Assembly (NCBI GenBank): GCA_950295325.1
Contig: OX485805.1
Location: 19,703,501 to 19,767,500 of the forward strand
Length of the DNA: 64,000 bases
Origin: Polytrichum commune
Lineage: Eukaryota; Streptophyta; Polytrichopsida; Polytrichales; Polytrichaceae
Direction: 5' to 3'
The translations under genes were made by a program, and so were the position numbers. A model generated the notes under the pieces. The model was not told the origin of the DNA. It was given only the letters and a program-made list of their open reading frames with translations, and made no database searches. How positions within the stretch are numbered: position 1 is the stretch's first letter; each line of letters opens with the position of its first letter. Positions 11,572 through 22,719 of this stretch are shown here, in pieces.

Positions 11572-12851
11572 CTACTTACAACTGTCTGAGGCCTGATTCA
11601 GACAAGTGTCCGGACAAAGTGTAAATAGTGGCACCCCGACCACTATTTTCATCCTCCCAAAATGCTTCCACATGATCAAGCTATTGTAAGTGCCGCCCAA
11701 TTCATCAAATGCGGCTTCGGACCTGTCAACACCCTTAACCAGCCCTAACCGAACAAACAAGAGTGTTCCTCCACCATAGAAGTTTGGAGCCACCCCCCAT
11801 GCAATACCCACAACTTCTCCATCATATCCCTAAGGCGGCTACATTGATTTGACGGTGACATGACGAGTTGACGAAGTGAACAAATTAATTGCGCATTAAA
11901 TAAAAGTTGTTATTTCAGCCAATGACCTTTGACAATCTTTTGTCCAAGCACTTGTCTAAACTAGGGCTCACTAAACGTGGCCGGATATCCGGTAGCCATA
12001 GTGAGAGTAAGATGACAGCCTACCTACTTTCATCCTACCTACAATCATTCGTAGACTACAGTCATCCAAGTCCCACAACTACAAATGATCTACATTGTTC
12101 TATAGAGTTACTATCTACGTTCTTCTACAATGCACAAATTACTACAATATAACGATAATTTACAATGATATTGCCAAAAACATCAACATGTGTTCTGTCT
12201 GCATGTGTGCCTTATGATGTGGCCATTCTTTTCAATCACACACCTACACTTGAACTTGGTACATGGCCTCACTTCTAGTTAAGAATGGACATGGACGACA
12301 TGTGCTACAACGTACCATAAGATTGGAGTATGTGCACAAGATATAATATGAACCATTCTAGGCTCAAGTATGAACACAATTGAGAGCACCTCTGTGATCA
12401 AATGTGAAAGTGAATTCCCATTAGTTTGAAATCCTATGACTTTGCACCTCTATTTTGGTTTTGAAACTTGAAATAACATTGTTGTTGATATGCAATAGCC
12501 CCCCCCCCCCTCCACACACACACACACAACCTTATTCCATTCAAGGTTTTTTAAGCTAATTTCAGTGTCAAATCAACCCAAAAAAAGTGGATGGATGAGA
12601 GGTACTTACACAACACAAAATATTGTATTTTGTGTCATATGGTATTTTGTGTCTTTGTGGTATCCATTCTAATAACACTTCATATTATGAACAAGTCTGC
12701 AAGTATTGTCATCCCAACTTCCATCTATGTAACGAAAAAGCTTACAAAGTTTGGTACATTCTGCATCCTAACATTTTGGTAATGTAAAAACATTGTCATG
12801 GATGATTCAATTTCGGACAAAACCTCATCTAGTGAGTGACAGAAATTGCAA
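11572..12851. other. Intergenic DNA, no supported gene
   Basis: Short frames at 11572-11811 (minus), 11907-12152 (plus) and 12591-12782 (plus) show no known motif. A poly-C run followed by CA repeats lies at about 12499-12528. Confidence 0.3.
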
Positions 12852-12945
12852 CATTTTAAATCTATAATGCCCAATTTTTTTCTTGACAAGGAATGACAAA
12901 TGATGTTAGGTTTACATTGAGTGTTGGTGACACTACACGGGCAAT
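12852..12945. repeat. Inverted partial copy of the 7007-7316 MITE
   Basis: The reverse complement carries ACATTTGTCATTCCTTG-like and GGGCATTATAGATTTA strings that match 7060-7155. Both termini are missing. Confidence 0.6.
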
Positions 12946-13784
12946 TTACAATTAGAATTGAGCAAGACAGTTAGAAATTCGACACTGAATACAATGTTTA
13001 TTATGCCCCCTTCCCACATGACTTTAGCGGAGACCCAAAGTATTTCCTAAAAACCGGGTAAAGTTCCCTTGGTTATAGCGGAGGCATTCAACTATCCCAA
13101 TACACCTACAAGAACTTGCTCCGGAGATTTTCAAGTAGGTTTGAGTTAAGTAGCTTTCACACATGGTCATTGTTTCATCTACCAGGCAATGAATGTCGGG
13201 TAGTTTTCGTCCCATCCCCAAATCCCTTACTACTCACCTATCTTACCATCGGTTTTTGTTAATGGAGCTCCTCGTGCCCTCATAGCTAAGACTAAAAAGC
13301 AACCAATCACCAAGGCAGGAGGCGACACTTTTAAAACTCCTACATTCTTGCCTCATGTTTAGGTACCGATGGGAAGGAGGATCGGTGCTTGGGGCTTAAA
13401 ACCTCCACTGTTCAGCCATGCCACATCATTTGCCAACTAGTAGGCTCAGCACTAGATAATGAGGATGGTGTGAAGGCCGGGTTGTTAGAACCAACTTTTA
13501 GTCTTCACTAAAGTCAGGTGGGAAGGGGGCATAATTAGTGTAGTTATACAACAGGTGCTTGCATTTACTCGAAGGCGGATGCACACATCAATTGTTTTCA
13601 AGTCATTCCGGAATGGTCAGGTTTAGGTCCCCACCGGACCCACACTCACTGAAGTTGTTGTTGGAACAAGGAGTACAGTACTCTCATACTGAATGATAAT
13701 GAAGAGAGAATGTGAGGGACCCACTCTATGAGTCGAGTCTCTCGGCCTTTTCATCTGCTCCTTCAGAGAGCCCACCGGTCCTTT

Positions 13785-13860
13785 GCAATGATCAGGGAGA
13801 TCCGGCAGCTAGTTGTAAATCAGCCGAGTGAAATTGCAAAATTACCGGTTTTTTGGGGGA
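13785..13860. repeat. Truncated hAT MITE terminus
   Basis: CAATGATCAGGGAGATCCGG followed by CAGCTAGTTGTAAATCAGCC matches one end of the 230-bp hAT MITE family in inverted orientation. The other end is lost. Confidence 0.5.
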
Positions 13861-13974
13861 GATTTCGGCTGTATAATTGAGTTAACTATGAAGAGTATAG
13901 GAAATCAACCGACCAATATGAGATAATGTAGGAAATTTAACCCCTCAGGCTCAGAGAATGGCGGAAATGAGTTG

Positions 13975-14036
13975 GGTCTCCCGAGGGTATAGGCGGATAT
14001 TGGCTGGTCTCCCGAGGGTATGGGCGGATATTGAAT
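13975..14036. repeat. ~28-bp tandem duplication
   Basis: TCTCCCGAGGGTATAGGCGG is repeated once, as TCTCCCGAGGGTATGGGCGG, with the following ATATTGGCTGG partly kept. The surrounding 13020-14450 shows no supported gene. Confidence 0.6.
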
Positions 14037-14450
14037 GAGGGAGGTTCTCAACCGTGTAGGTCACAAGAAACTTAACGATGCTTTTGCTTCATTATTGCAT
14101 TTCATTGTTGACGGCTAGCGTTTAGAATGTATTATGAGTGTGTCTATGGAAGATCTTTGTGGTGATCTTGATAATGTACTAATTGAAGCCATAGCTTTAT
14201 GAAGGAACTCTACAAAGTTTAGATGGTTGTTTTCACATCCAAAAAGATACCTTTCAGGGCGTTTTCCTCTTGAAGGTGAAGATGATATTGTTGATTTTGA
14301 CTCTAACAGTTGGTGAATTTCATTTTTGTATATAGTATGGTATGTTTGGTTACTCTTTTATCATGTTGTGGCCTCAAATCTAATATGAGGTTTTAAGACC
14401 TAGGTAGATAGAAGAGTTTATCCATAGCCATCAACCGGTTGATGGCTTAT

Positions 14451-15574
14451 TTTTTGAATTCGCATTGAAAGAAATTTCACATCTGCCAACTTTGACAACC
14501 TCCCAAGGGCTAAAGTGTTTTTTTCTTTACCATGAAAGTTTTTTTTTAAAAGATCTTCTCTATGCTAATAAAATGTGTGCCAAATTTGAAGGTCAAAATA
14601 TTTATACAAAAAAAGTTTTCCATGATCTACCAACATGTGTAGTTGTGAGAAAAAAATGGGGAAAACCATTTCACTACCACCAACTTTGACACCCTCCCAA
14701 GGGTTGAGAAATTTTCTATATACCATGAAATTTTTGGCACAAGATATTCTTCATGCTAATCGTTTGTGTGCCAAATTTCATGGTCAAAAAATTATACGAA
14801 AAAAGATGTTCACAATCTACCAATGCGTATCTACGAATGGAGGACATAAACATTGGTAGATTGTGAATATCTTATTTTGTATAACTTTTTTGACCCTGAA
14901 ATATGGCATACACGTCATTAACATGAAGAACATCTTGTGCCAAACATTTCATGGTAAATAGAAAATTTCTCAACCCTTGGGAGGGTGTCAAAGTTGGTAG
15001 TAGTGAAATGGTTTCCCCCATTGTTCTCCACAACTACACATGTTGGTAGATCGTGGATATCCTTTTTGTATAAATATTTTGACCTTCAAATTTGGCGCAC
15101 GTGTTATTAGCATTGAAAAGATCTTTTGAAAAACTTTCATGATGAATAAAAAACATTCTAGCCCTTGGGAGTGTATCAAAGTTGGTAGTAGTGAAATGGT
15201 TTTTCAAAACAACACATGTTGGTAGGTTGTGAATACCTTCTTTTTGCATTAATCTTTTGGCCTTAAAAATTTTAAACATATGTTATCAACATAGAGAAAT
15301 TTATGTTCCAAAAACTTAATGGAAAAATGGTTTTTTTTCAATCCTTGGGAGCTTGTTAAAATTGGCAGCAATGAAATTGTTTTCACAGCTACACATGTTG
15401 GTAGATTTTTAATATATTTTTTGGTGAATCCGTTGGCCTTCAAATTTGGCACACGTGTTATTAACTTAGAGATGATCTTGTAACAACAATTTGTGGTAAA
15501 TAACCAATGTTTCAGCCCGCGGGAGGTTGTCAAAGTTGGCAGATGTGAAATTTCCTTCACTGCGAATTCAAAAA
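14451..15574. mobile_element. Foldback-like element built of ~185-bp units in two opposed arms
   Basis: The ends are long inverted repeats: TTTTTGAATTCGCATTGAAA at the left, TGCGAATTCAAAAA at the right, followed inward by CACATCTGCCAACTTTGACA and its reverse complement. CCAACTTTGACAxCCTCCCA starts units near 14485 and 14677. Its reverse complement recurs near 14978, 15164, 15348 and 15520. The arms meet near 14840, where TTCACAATCTACCAATG faces CATTGGTAGATTGTGAA. Open frames inside (60-103 codons) simply translate the repeat unit. It resembles foldback or satellite-derived elements; no transposase is present. Confidence 0.75.
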
Positions 15575-15936
15575 CGCCATTTTGATTGTCACCCCACTGT
15601 ACATGCCTTGATGGCGAGTTACATTCTCATATACATTGTTCTTTTCAAACAAGTCTTTTGTTCATATGCACTTAAATCTTAGTTTAAGCAACAACTTATG
15701 CTCAAACGATGCAAAGGGATTTCTTCTTCTTCCTCCACAACATGTTTGATTAGGGTTTCCATCATATTCTTCTAGTCTCCTCCTAGATTCTTCCCCTTAA
15801 TTGTTTGCATTTGCGATCTTCATGACTGGATGGTGATAAAAAAAAACACCCTCAGACACAGTATTCTTTGCAAACAATTTATAATGACTTAAATCCTAGT
15901 TGAAGTAAACACATATGCTCAAATGATCATGCAAAG

Positions 15937-16147
15937 CAGTGTCCGGGGAGATTTTTGAGCACGGATTGGTTGAGATCCTAGTGTTTCATGTTGACATCTT
16001 CCGGTTTTTGTTTATTGATGTGAGGTAGAATCTCTAACTGCCTCTAAAGTTCATCGGTAATTCTCCTGAATCCTTGAACTTGAACCGGCCATTTCTGAGA
16101 CTCAACCAATTCATCTCTAAGTAGCGGTCAGTTCTCCTCAGTCATTG
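15937..16147. mobile_element. hAT-type MITE, copy 2
   Basis: Runs from CAGTGTCCGGGGAGATTTTT to CTCAGTCATTG, 211 bp. The flanks ATGCAAAG and ACACAAAG match at 6 of 8 positions, a worn 8-bp duplication. The family's AACCGG motifs are partly lost. Confidence 0.7.
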
Positions 16148-16404
16148 ACACAAAGGGAACTTCTTATTCTTCAAGATTCTTCATCATCATCTTCACATTT
16201 CAACTTCCATGCCTGCCTAACCAGAGCTCACTGGGCCCACAATAGAATGCATGCATGCCGTTGCAACAACTGATATATATATATACACTGTCTACTCATA
16301 GCAACCACAAAAGAGAACAATCAAAAGTCTAGTAAGCGCTGGAGTGCCAGGAGAGCCCGTCCTCATCTCCAGACATAAAATACCTTACCATCTGCCCTCT
16401 ATTC

Positions 16405-16637
16405 CAGTGCTCGGGGAGATTTTTGGGCATACTAATCGGTTGAGATCCTAGTGTTTGCAAGTCCAACCGGTTTACATGTTGACATCCTCCGGTTTTCCTT
16501 TATTAAATTGGGGTATATTCTTCTATAAATTCCACTAAAATGATCGGTAATTCTCCTACAGTCTTGAACTTCAACCGGTTATTTCTCAAACTCAACCGGT
16601 TCATTTGTAACTAACTGCCGGTTCTCCCCGATCATTG
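16405..16637. mobile_element. hAT-type MITE, copy 3, perfect 8-bp target duplication
   Basis: A 233-bp element with ends CAGTGCTCGGGGAGA and TCTCCCCGATCATTG, inverted repeats with two mismatches in 15 bp. CTCTATTC lies directly on both sides (16397-16404 and 16638-16645). This is the best-preserved copy in the window and fixes the family's boundaries. Confidence 0.9.
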
Positions 16638-16704
16638 CTCTATTCCTTTTCATTAGTGTTCAATATTGAAGTCTTCAACACTCGGCCATCAAAAAGGTTT
16701 TTTT

Positions 16705-16724
16705 GGGGGGGGGGGGGGGGGGGG
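16705..16724. repeat. Poly-G run of about 20 bases
   Basis: An uninterrupted G tract preceded by T-rich DNA. It could form a G-quadruplex but is also a common place for length error. Confidence 0.7.
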
Positions 16725-16883
16725 ACTTCACAAAAATGTGTTCTGCGAAGTTTCCACCCTTCATAGTGAAGGCCTCTCCCAAAACCGCCTGTCACAAAAT
16801 ACAGTGGCTCTAATTTGCAAATAGAAACATAGATGGACTCCAAACTTGGCACTCTAGCAAACACTTCCAAAATCCAATAACTC

Positions 16884-17150
16884 ATGAAATTTCGACTTTG
16901 CAACTTCAACTGTGCACTGACTGCAACTACGGCTTGGCAAGCACAACTATATGTGAAGGTGGATTTTCCAAACAAAATCGAGGTGAAGAGTGATTGCAGA
17001 AGTCAATTGAAACTTGAAACATTAGATGCATTGATGCGAGTGTCATTGTGCGGTCTTCCGATAGAAAATATGGATTGGGCTAGAGTTTTTGACACTTGGA
17101 AATCAACCAAAAACTGGAGAGCTTTGCCTTTGGAGTTGGATGATGAGTAA
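16884..17150 (+). pseudogene. hAT-type transposase C-terminal remnant
   Basis: The 88-codon frame contains LKLETLDALMRVSLCGLPIE followed by an MDWARVF..WKSTKNWRALPL stretch. This resembles the conserved C-terminal tail of eukaryotic hAT transposases and ZNF862-like derivatives, which often reads ALMRISxxGPPIE. The zinc finger, catalytic core and most of the protein are missing, so it is a fragment. It lies about 250 bp right of the best hAT MITE; whether it belonged to that family is unknown. Confidence 0.6.
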
Positions 17151-17363
17151 GTGCATTATGTAGGGGATCTAAATAATTTTAGTGCATCATTTTATTGCAT
17201 GTACTTCTTCAATATAGTGAGACATCATGTAACTTTCATATTCAACACAAAACGGCCCATATCAAGTTTTTTTCTGGTGAAGTGTTGCAAAAATGTTTGA
17301 AAGTTTGAGTGAAGTGTGATTATTTTGAAGCCCTTCACATTGAAATGCATGTGCACACTTCAA
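17151..17363. other. Short intergenic stretch before the Mutator-like pair
   Basis: AT-rich, no gene or repeat recognised. Confidence 0.3.
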
Positions 17364-17372
17364 ACTTGAACA
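17364..17372. other. Target-site duplication, left outer junction of E1
   Basis: ACTTGAACA lies directly outside the first base of E1. The identical 9-mer lies directly outside the last base of E2 (45314-45322), and its first eight bases separate E1 and E2. Nine bases is the usual Mutator-superfamily duplication length. Confidence 0.8.
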
Positions 17373-17688
17373 CCCTAACATTACCAAACCCACATCTCTT
17401 AACTCCATCCCACTTACCGAGGCATGGCAGAGCTGCAACAGACCTCGGTAAGTGGGTCGCCCCACCCGGGCCGGTCTGGAGCAACTCCCGGCAGCCCCAG
17501 CTGCCACGCTGGCTCCCGGGCAAGCCTACCACCGCCAGCCTGTCATCCCGGCCACGCTGGCGCCGGCCACGCTGTCGCACTGTAACGGCCGGCCGACCCT
17601 CAGATCGCCTGCCATGCCATTGGGCTCCATATGGCATGGCCTTCACCCACCCATCCATGCATGCCATCGCTACCGCCCTCGGGGACTG
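17373..17688 (+). repeat. E1 left terminal inverted repeat
   Basis: GC-rich from about 17410 onward. It matches the reverse complement of 27555-27873 almost throughout, up to CCTCGGGGACTG. It contains a short internal inverted pair (CACTTACCGAGG with CCTCGGTAAGTG). Confidence 0.88.
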
Positions 17689-18035
17689 CGTTTTTTCAAA
17701 CATCCACGCAGCCACTCTTGATGATTGTGGATGCTGCTGATTCCCTGGAGACTCCAGATTGTTGCTGCAGTGGAGTGAGTTAGGCGAAGTGTTGCGATCT
17801 CAGCAATGATGCAAACAACGAATACACACAAGATCTCATCATTCAACATTTTTTTTCAGGGTTTCTTTGCTCTTGTGATTCAGATTGATCGTAACATGTG
17901 CTGGAACTAAACAGTTTGGTTTAAGGTTCTGGTGGGGTGTCTTGCATGTAGTGGTGCGAAGCCATCAATGATGTTGTGAAGGTAAACGTCCAAAACCATC
18001 AAGCCGAGCGCCCAATTCGCACATGGTGGTGACAA

Positions 18036-18338
18036 TCGCCCTTACTGATGCAAGTTTCCATATTCCTCATCAGATCTGCAATCAGACATCACTTTTGCTT
18101 CACTGTAACCACCTCAATTACTGCTTAGTCCTCTCTTCGCCCTCACTAATGCAAGTTTCCATATTCCTCATCCGATCTGCAATCAGACATCACTTTTGCT
18201 TCACTGTAACCACCTCAATTACTGCTTAGTCCTCTCTTCGCCCTCACTGATGCCCCTTTCCATATTCCTCATCAGATCTGCAATCAGACATTACTTTTGC
18301 TTCACTGTAACCACCTCAATTACTGCTTAGTCCTCTCT
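18036..18338 (+). repeat. Three tandem copies of a 101-bp unit upstream of the E1 transposase
   Basis: Units start TCGCCCT at 18036, 18137 and 18238 and contain TTTCCATATTCCTCATC, GATCTGCAATCAGACAT and CACTGTAACCACCTCAATTA. Each carries one GTAAC motif. The array lies 250-550 bp before the transposase ATG, in the probable 5' leader or promoter. E2 lacks this array. Confidence 0.9.
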
Positions 18339-18589
18339 GCAGCCAGAGTCCCCTCTCTCCTCTCAAACTGTTGCGACTATAACAATGATGCTCTAACACC
18401 ACGTGCTCTGTATCTTGTCAAAATTATTGCCGTGCGGTGGATGTATAGCCTTCTTGAGTTTTGCAATTATGGCAGTCATGTTACATCCAGGTGCATTCAC
18501 TACCTTGTGCAAAACGCGTTATGTTCACCATGCTCCTCATTGCTTGCAGGTATATCACCTCAACCCGCCATACTTTGACCACAACGTGA

Positions 18590-21391
18590 ATGGGATCCTC
18601 TGTTGTTGGCGTCGTCCTCAACTCCTCCATTGAATTGCATAGTTCTGGACTAGATCTCCATGACGGAAACCATGGCACTCAACAAGCCCATCGCATGCCG
18701 TTGGGCGTGGACCCTACGTACGAATCTACATACATGGAAGCACACAAAGGGGAGTTTGAGCGGGTCCGCGGTTTGGTTCAGACACCTGAAGCGGGAACCT
18801 TCATGCACACCGATCTGACGTGGACAAAGCAGATCCGACTGAAAGGGAAGGGGACTGATTCCACGACTCACGTGGCAGTCTCCGTTGCATACATACCCTG
18901 GGCAAGAGTCCAGGATTTTGTGAAAGGTGAGGAGGCTCGCACCGATGGTCCCTGCAAATTTGTTTGCCAGGGCACTCCAACAAACAAACAGGGGAAATTG
19001 ACGTTCCCCCGTTGGAACAGCTACTTTGCCATCTTCAGGTGTGTTTGTAACATGCGACCTGAATTCCATTGTGCATGTCGGGATGTTACAACACTCTTAC
19101 ATGTTTGTGCCTGGGTTCAATGACCTCCCGTGCACCACTTGTTTTTCTCCCTAGGTATCACTGCCAATATGGACCAAATGACAATGCATCGCACATACCA
19201 GTGGTTACAAAGGATATGTACCACAAGAAACGAAAACTCGACTCCAAGGGGAAATACGTTCCAAATGGAAAAGGTCACTCAGGTCCTCGCACATCCGCTC
19301 GGATGCGAGGATTTGGCCAACGAAGGGGGTGCCAATGCGGTTTTTTTGTGAAGCGATTATACCTTGAGCCATCAATTGCAGAAATAACATACCACCAGAT
19401 GCAGCATGTCAACTTGAAAGGGCATTTCTGCCATGGTGCCACAAAGACTGGCCATAAGAGCAGATTCTCAAGCCATTTGTCACCGCATGTTCGGGAATTC
19501 ATCATGGAGCATTTGCGGTTGGGTTTGTCTATCCCGCAGATAATGACAAAACATAGGAAACGATTTCTGGAAGTGTGTGAAAGAGGGGAGGAGCTCACTC
19601 GAGACCTCTTCATTTGTGACCAAGACATCCGTAACGTGGTTGGCTGCCTAGCAATAGAGACCTACAAACGTGACAACAATGATGCGAAATCTATGCGCAT
19701 GTGGTTGCAAGAACATCCCCATCTGGTGTTCTACTACAAAGAGTCCGGTGTACATGTTCGCGGAGCTATTACACGTGACAACATGCTATTCACGATAGGC
19801 ATCCAAACATGCTGGCAACAAGATATGATGCTCAAGCACGGGCACAAGAAAGCTGTGTCCATTGATGCCACGTTTGCAACTAATGAGAACAAGGTCAGTT
19901 CCTATCATGCTCCATGAATGATCAACTTATAGACTGTCACATCTAATTACATTGCTGAAATACATGTTACAGATGTGTTATGTGTAACGTGTATGATACC
20001 CCATGCCCTAATGTTGCTCTTTTTCCTTGTCGTTGTAGTTTCCGCTGTACACCTTGATGGTCTTCGATGATTGGCTAAACGGAGTGCCCGTGGCATACAT
20101 CATTACGTCTAGTTCCAAGCAACCTGATCTTGAACCGTGGATGAGGGCGCTCGCCACAAAGTTGGTATCGGTGCAACGAGATTGGATGCCGAATGCGTTC
20201 ATTACAGATTGTGCGCAGGCTGAGATTGGAGGGTTGCAGTCTGTATGGCCCGGAGTGAAAGTATTTCTATGCCTATGGCATGTTCGTCGGGCATGGTTGA
20301 AACAAGCGGTGTCAAAAATTAAAGACCATGCTATCCGGGCCGGTGTGCTGAAGGGATTGGGTCGTATTATGTACGATACAAAGTGCCCCCAGGGAGATGA
20401 AATGGGGGCTTGGGCTCTTGGGCAATTGAATGCTCTTATGGATAGTTTCCCCATTGTCAACAATTTTTGGGCGTACTTCAACAAACAATGGGCAGACAAA
20501 ATCCCTATATGGGTTGTGGGGCATCGTAACCTGCCATATGCGGGGCAGGACACAAACGCAGCAATAGAAAGCTACCACTCTAACCTGAAGGCCACCTTGC
20601 GTGCCTCAAAAGGAAGAGCACATGGACGTCGTTTAGATTGGGTGATATATGAGTTAACGGAGGAAATTCTCTCCCACTATTGGTACCAGGCGATGAGGAA
20701 GCAACACGGCTTCGTCCCCAACTTGAAACAAGAGCAGTTCGTTATCAATGCCGTGCTCAAAGCGAGAGAAATTCCAGACAGTTGTGTGACTCTCCCCATT
20801 GCGGATGACGGCCCAGCATTGGTAACCTCAAAGACCAATCCAACTAAGTTGTACTCTGTGTACAACCCAGACTGTGAGTGGGGTTGTTGTGACTGCGCGT
20901 GGGCACTGAAAGGAAACATTTGCAAACACCAAATCAAAGTGCTCATGATACTACACCCCAACCTTGCGGAGGGAACCATTACACGTTACTGTGGATCACT
21001 TGCAGGCATAACCGAGGGCGGCCGTGGTAACATGTTGGATCCGATTGTGCATTTCCCAGATGATTGTTACGATACCGGAACGCCACAGCCCACCCCTACA
21101 CCAAAATGCTCTAGTGCCAGCCAGCGCCTCACACCATCTGACGAGGACATGGAAAAACATGTCCGGCGCCTTGCAGCAGAGTTCATGGACACGGCCACAG
21201 GTGACATTTTCCTGCTTGGACACCTCCTCGCTGACTTCCACGTAGTCCGGGGGAAACAACAGACACTGCTAGCTCAAATCAAACATGGGTTAGTGGAGCC
21301 ATCCCAACCAGAGTTGCGTTTCTTGCCCAACGAAGACGGCTGTAACATGTCCCTGAAGCGTAGGAAGGACTTTTTGGAACAACGTCGCTAG
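18590..21391 (+). CDS. Mutator-like (MULE) DDE transposase with SWIM zinc finger, E1 copy, intact
   Basis: The transposase would cut and join the element's ends. Exons 18590-19038, 19155-19893 and 20039-21391 join in phase (2, 0) to give 846 residues; both introns are GT-AG. The order seen is an N-terminal region with HKGEFERV and FPRWNSY, a Cys/His-containing DNA-binding-like region around residues 150-260, then the catalytic core. Likely catalytic residues are Asp387 (SIDATF), Asp453 (FITDCAQ) and Glu573 (NAAIESYHS). The MULE-type C-x2-H is Cys474-His477 (CLWH). The SWIM finger is Cys680-x-Cys682 with Cys691-x-His693. The ATG is chosen because MGSS is shared with E2. The E2 copy has the same exon 3 length (1,353 bp), which supports the model. 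Acidic-residue assignments are by motif, not structure. Confidence 0.88.
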
Positions 21392-21492
21392 ATAGGCAAT
21401 GATAGTCAACCATGTGCCCTGAAGTCGTCAGGTTACAGAGTGTCCGCATGTTACAGCGCGCCCCACATGTGGGATGACATGTGGGTTTAGAG

Positions 21493-21500
21493 TATATAAG
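21493..21500 (+). promoter_or_regulatory. TATA box of the E1 123-codon gene
   Basis: TATATAAG lies 131 bp before the ATG at 21624. The same octamer in the same setting precedes the E2 copy (38959-38966). Its position just after the transposase stop shows the small gene is likely transcribed separately. Confidence 0.65.
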
Positions 21501-21623
21501 GGCCCCACCTGCCTTTCACTTCCATGTTTTCACCCAGAAGTCTTTCACTCTTCCCCGTTGTGTCCATAGGTTTAGGAGACGCAATGCATTAGCAATTTCC
21601 ACCAACTCCTTCTCCCTCTCAGC

Positions 21624-21995
21624 ATGACGCGTTTTGATGTCGTACGGGTTGGCACAGCTGTTTGGAAGTGGTTTTCCAGGTGCCCTGATGCCATTGGACC
21701 CGCTGAAGACAGTTCGAGCGACAACGACTTCTTCACAGCTCCTTCCACTCCTGAGCGTTGCGTTGAGGACCAGCGTGTGGCCAACATTCCAGGGTCCCCT
21801 TCTGCTATCGTCTCCCCTGCAAGTCACGTTCAGAGGTTGTTATCGCCGGCGCAGATGACCCGACTAAGGCGGCGACATGTAGAGGTGGTGCGGCAGCTCA
21901 CAACCCCACCTCCGGTCGTGACGCCCCCCCCACCTGCTCCCTTGAAGGCATACCAGCGACCGATTAAGGTTTATAGGCCACGTTGGGCGCCGTAG
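21624..21995 (+). CDS. Conserved 123-residue proline-rich accessory protein of E1
   Basis: I do not recognise a family. The protein opens with RFDVVRVGTAVWKW, then an acidic serine patch (EDSSSDNDFF), a basic stretch LRRRHVEVVRQL near residue 85, a proline tract and a fixed C-terminus YQRPIKVYRPRWAP. The E2 protein has exactly the same length and the same motifs with many substitutions between them, which argues for a functional product. The gene follows the transposase by 232 bp on the same strand. By position it parallels second genes of multi-gene Mutator-like elements. A DNA-binding or assembly role is conceivable but unsupported. Confidence 0.75.
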   Translation: MTRFDVVRVGTAVWKWFSRCPDAIGPAEDSSSDNDFFTAPSTPERCVEDQRVANIPGSPSAIVSPASHVQRLLSPAQMTRLRRRHVEVVRQLTTPPPVVTPPPPAPLKAYQRPIKVYRPRWAP

Positions 21996-22719
21996 TGTCT
22001 AGTTCCAGGTTACATACTAGCACATATAAAGAGTCGTTAAAGCTCCATAGTATCTAGTTCCAGCTTACCTACTGCAGGATGTAAAGGGTGCCTCATATGA
22101 CTGCCCCATAAATACAACTATGTGCCTTTTGTTTCCGCCACAATCTGTAACATGTTGTGCTCTCTATGTAAGTTTATGGATGCGGTGACCACATGTAACA
22201 CTGCCATTTTGAGATAGAGGGCATATTAATTGAAAACATGTTGATGTGGTTGCATACATGAAAGCATGCACAATGTTGTGGGTATGTGACTGTTATAAAT
22301 ACATGTGCACACAATAAACCCACGTTACAACATAGTATTGTTGAATAGTGCAATGGTGTGTGCACATAACAGAATGAATTGTTGTGTTGCTGAATATTGC
22401 AATACTATGTGCACATAGTATAACTGATAACACAATTGTGGGAGCATCTATATGTGCAATACTATGAGCACACAACAGACCCATGTTACAACATTTTACA
22501 CATCTTACACAGTATTTTTGGGTGTACGTGCCAACGAACACGAAGTTTTTAGTAACATAAAAAACTGGAGCATCATTTACAAGTCTGTCCTAAGTTTGCA
22601 TTTCTAACAGTAACCTGAACCTAAATCCTCTAAGCATCTAAAGGTGTTGGAACTTCTGCGGGTATGTGGTGCGTCGCATCAACAACCACGACTGCCGTTG
22701 TATGCAAAGGGCTGGAAAC

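Noticed and set aside
11572-11811. 79-codon minus frame (FYGGGTLLFVRLG)
   Set aside because: No known motif, no partner exon; left as intergenic.
15000-15560. Paralogous small proteins sharing a PTLTTSQGL motif
   Set aside because: The shared peptide is the translated unit of the foldback element, read in different orientations.
14451-15574. Terminal inverted repeats of a Mutator-like element
   Set aside because: No coding core, repeats are multi-unit and no 9-bp duplication was found.
18590-21391. FAR1/FHY3-type host transcription factor
   Set aside because: These are domesticated MULE relatives, but this gene lies inside terminal inverted repeats with a second copy nearby and keeps the likely DDE residues, so a live transposase is the simpler call.
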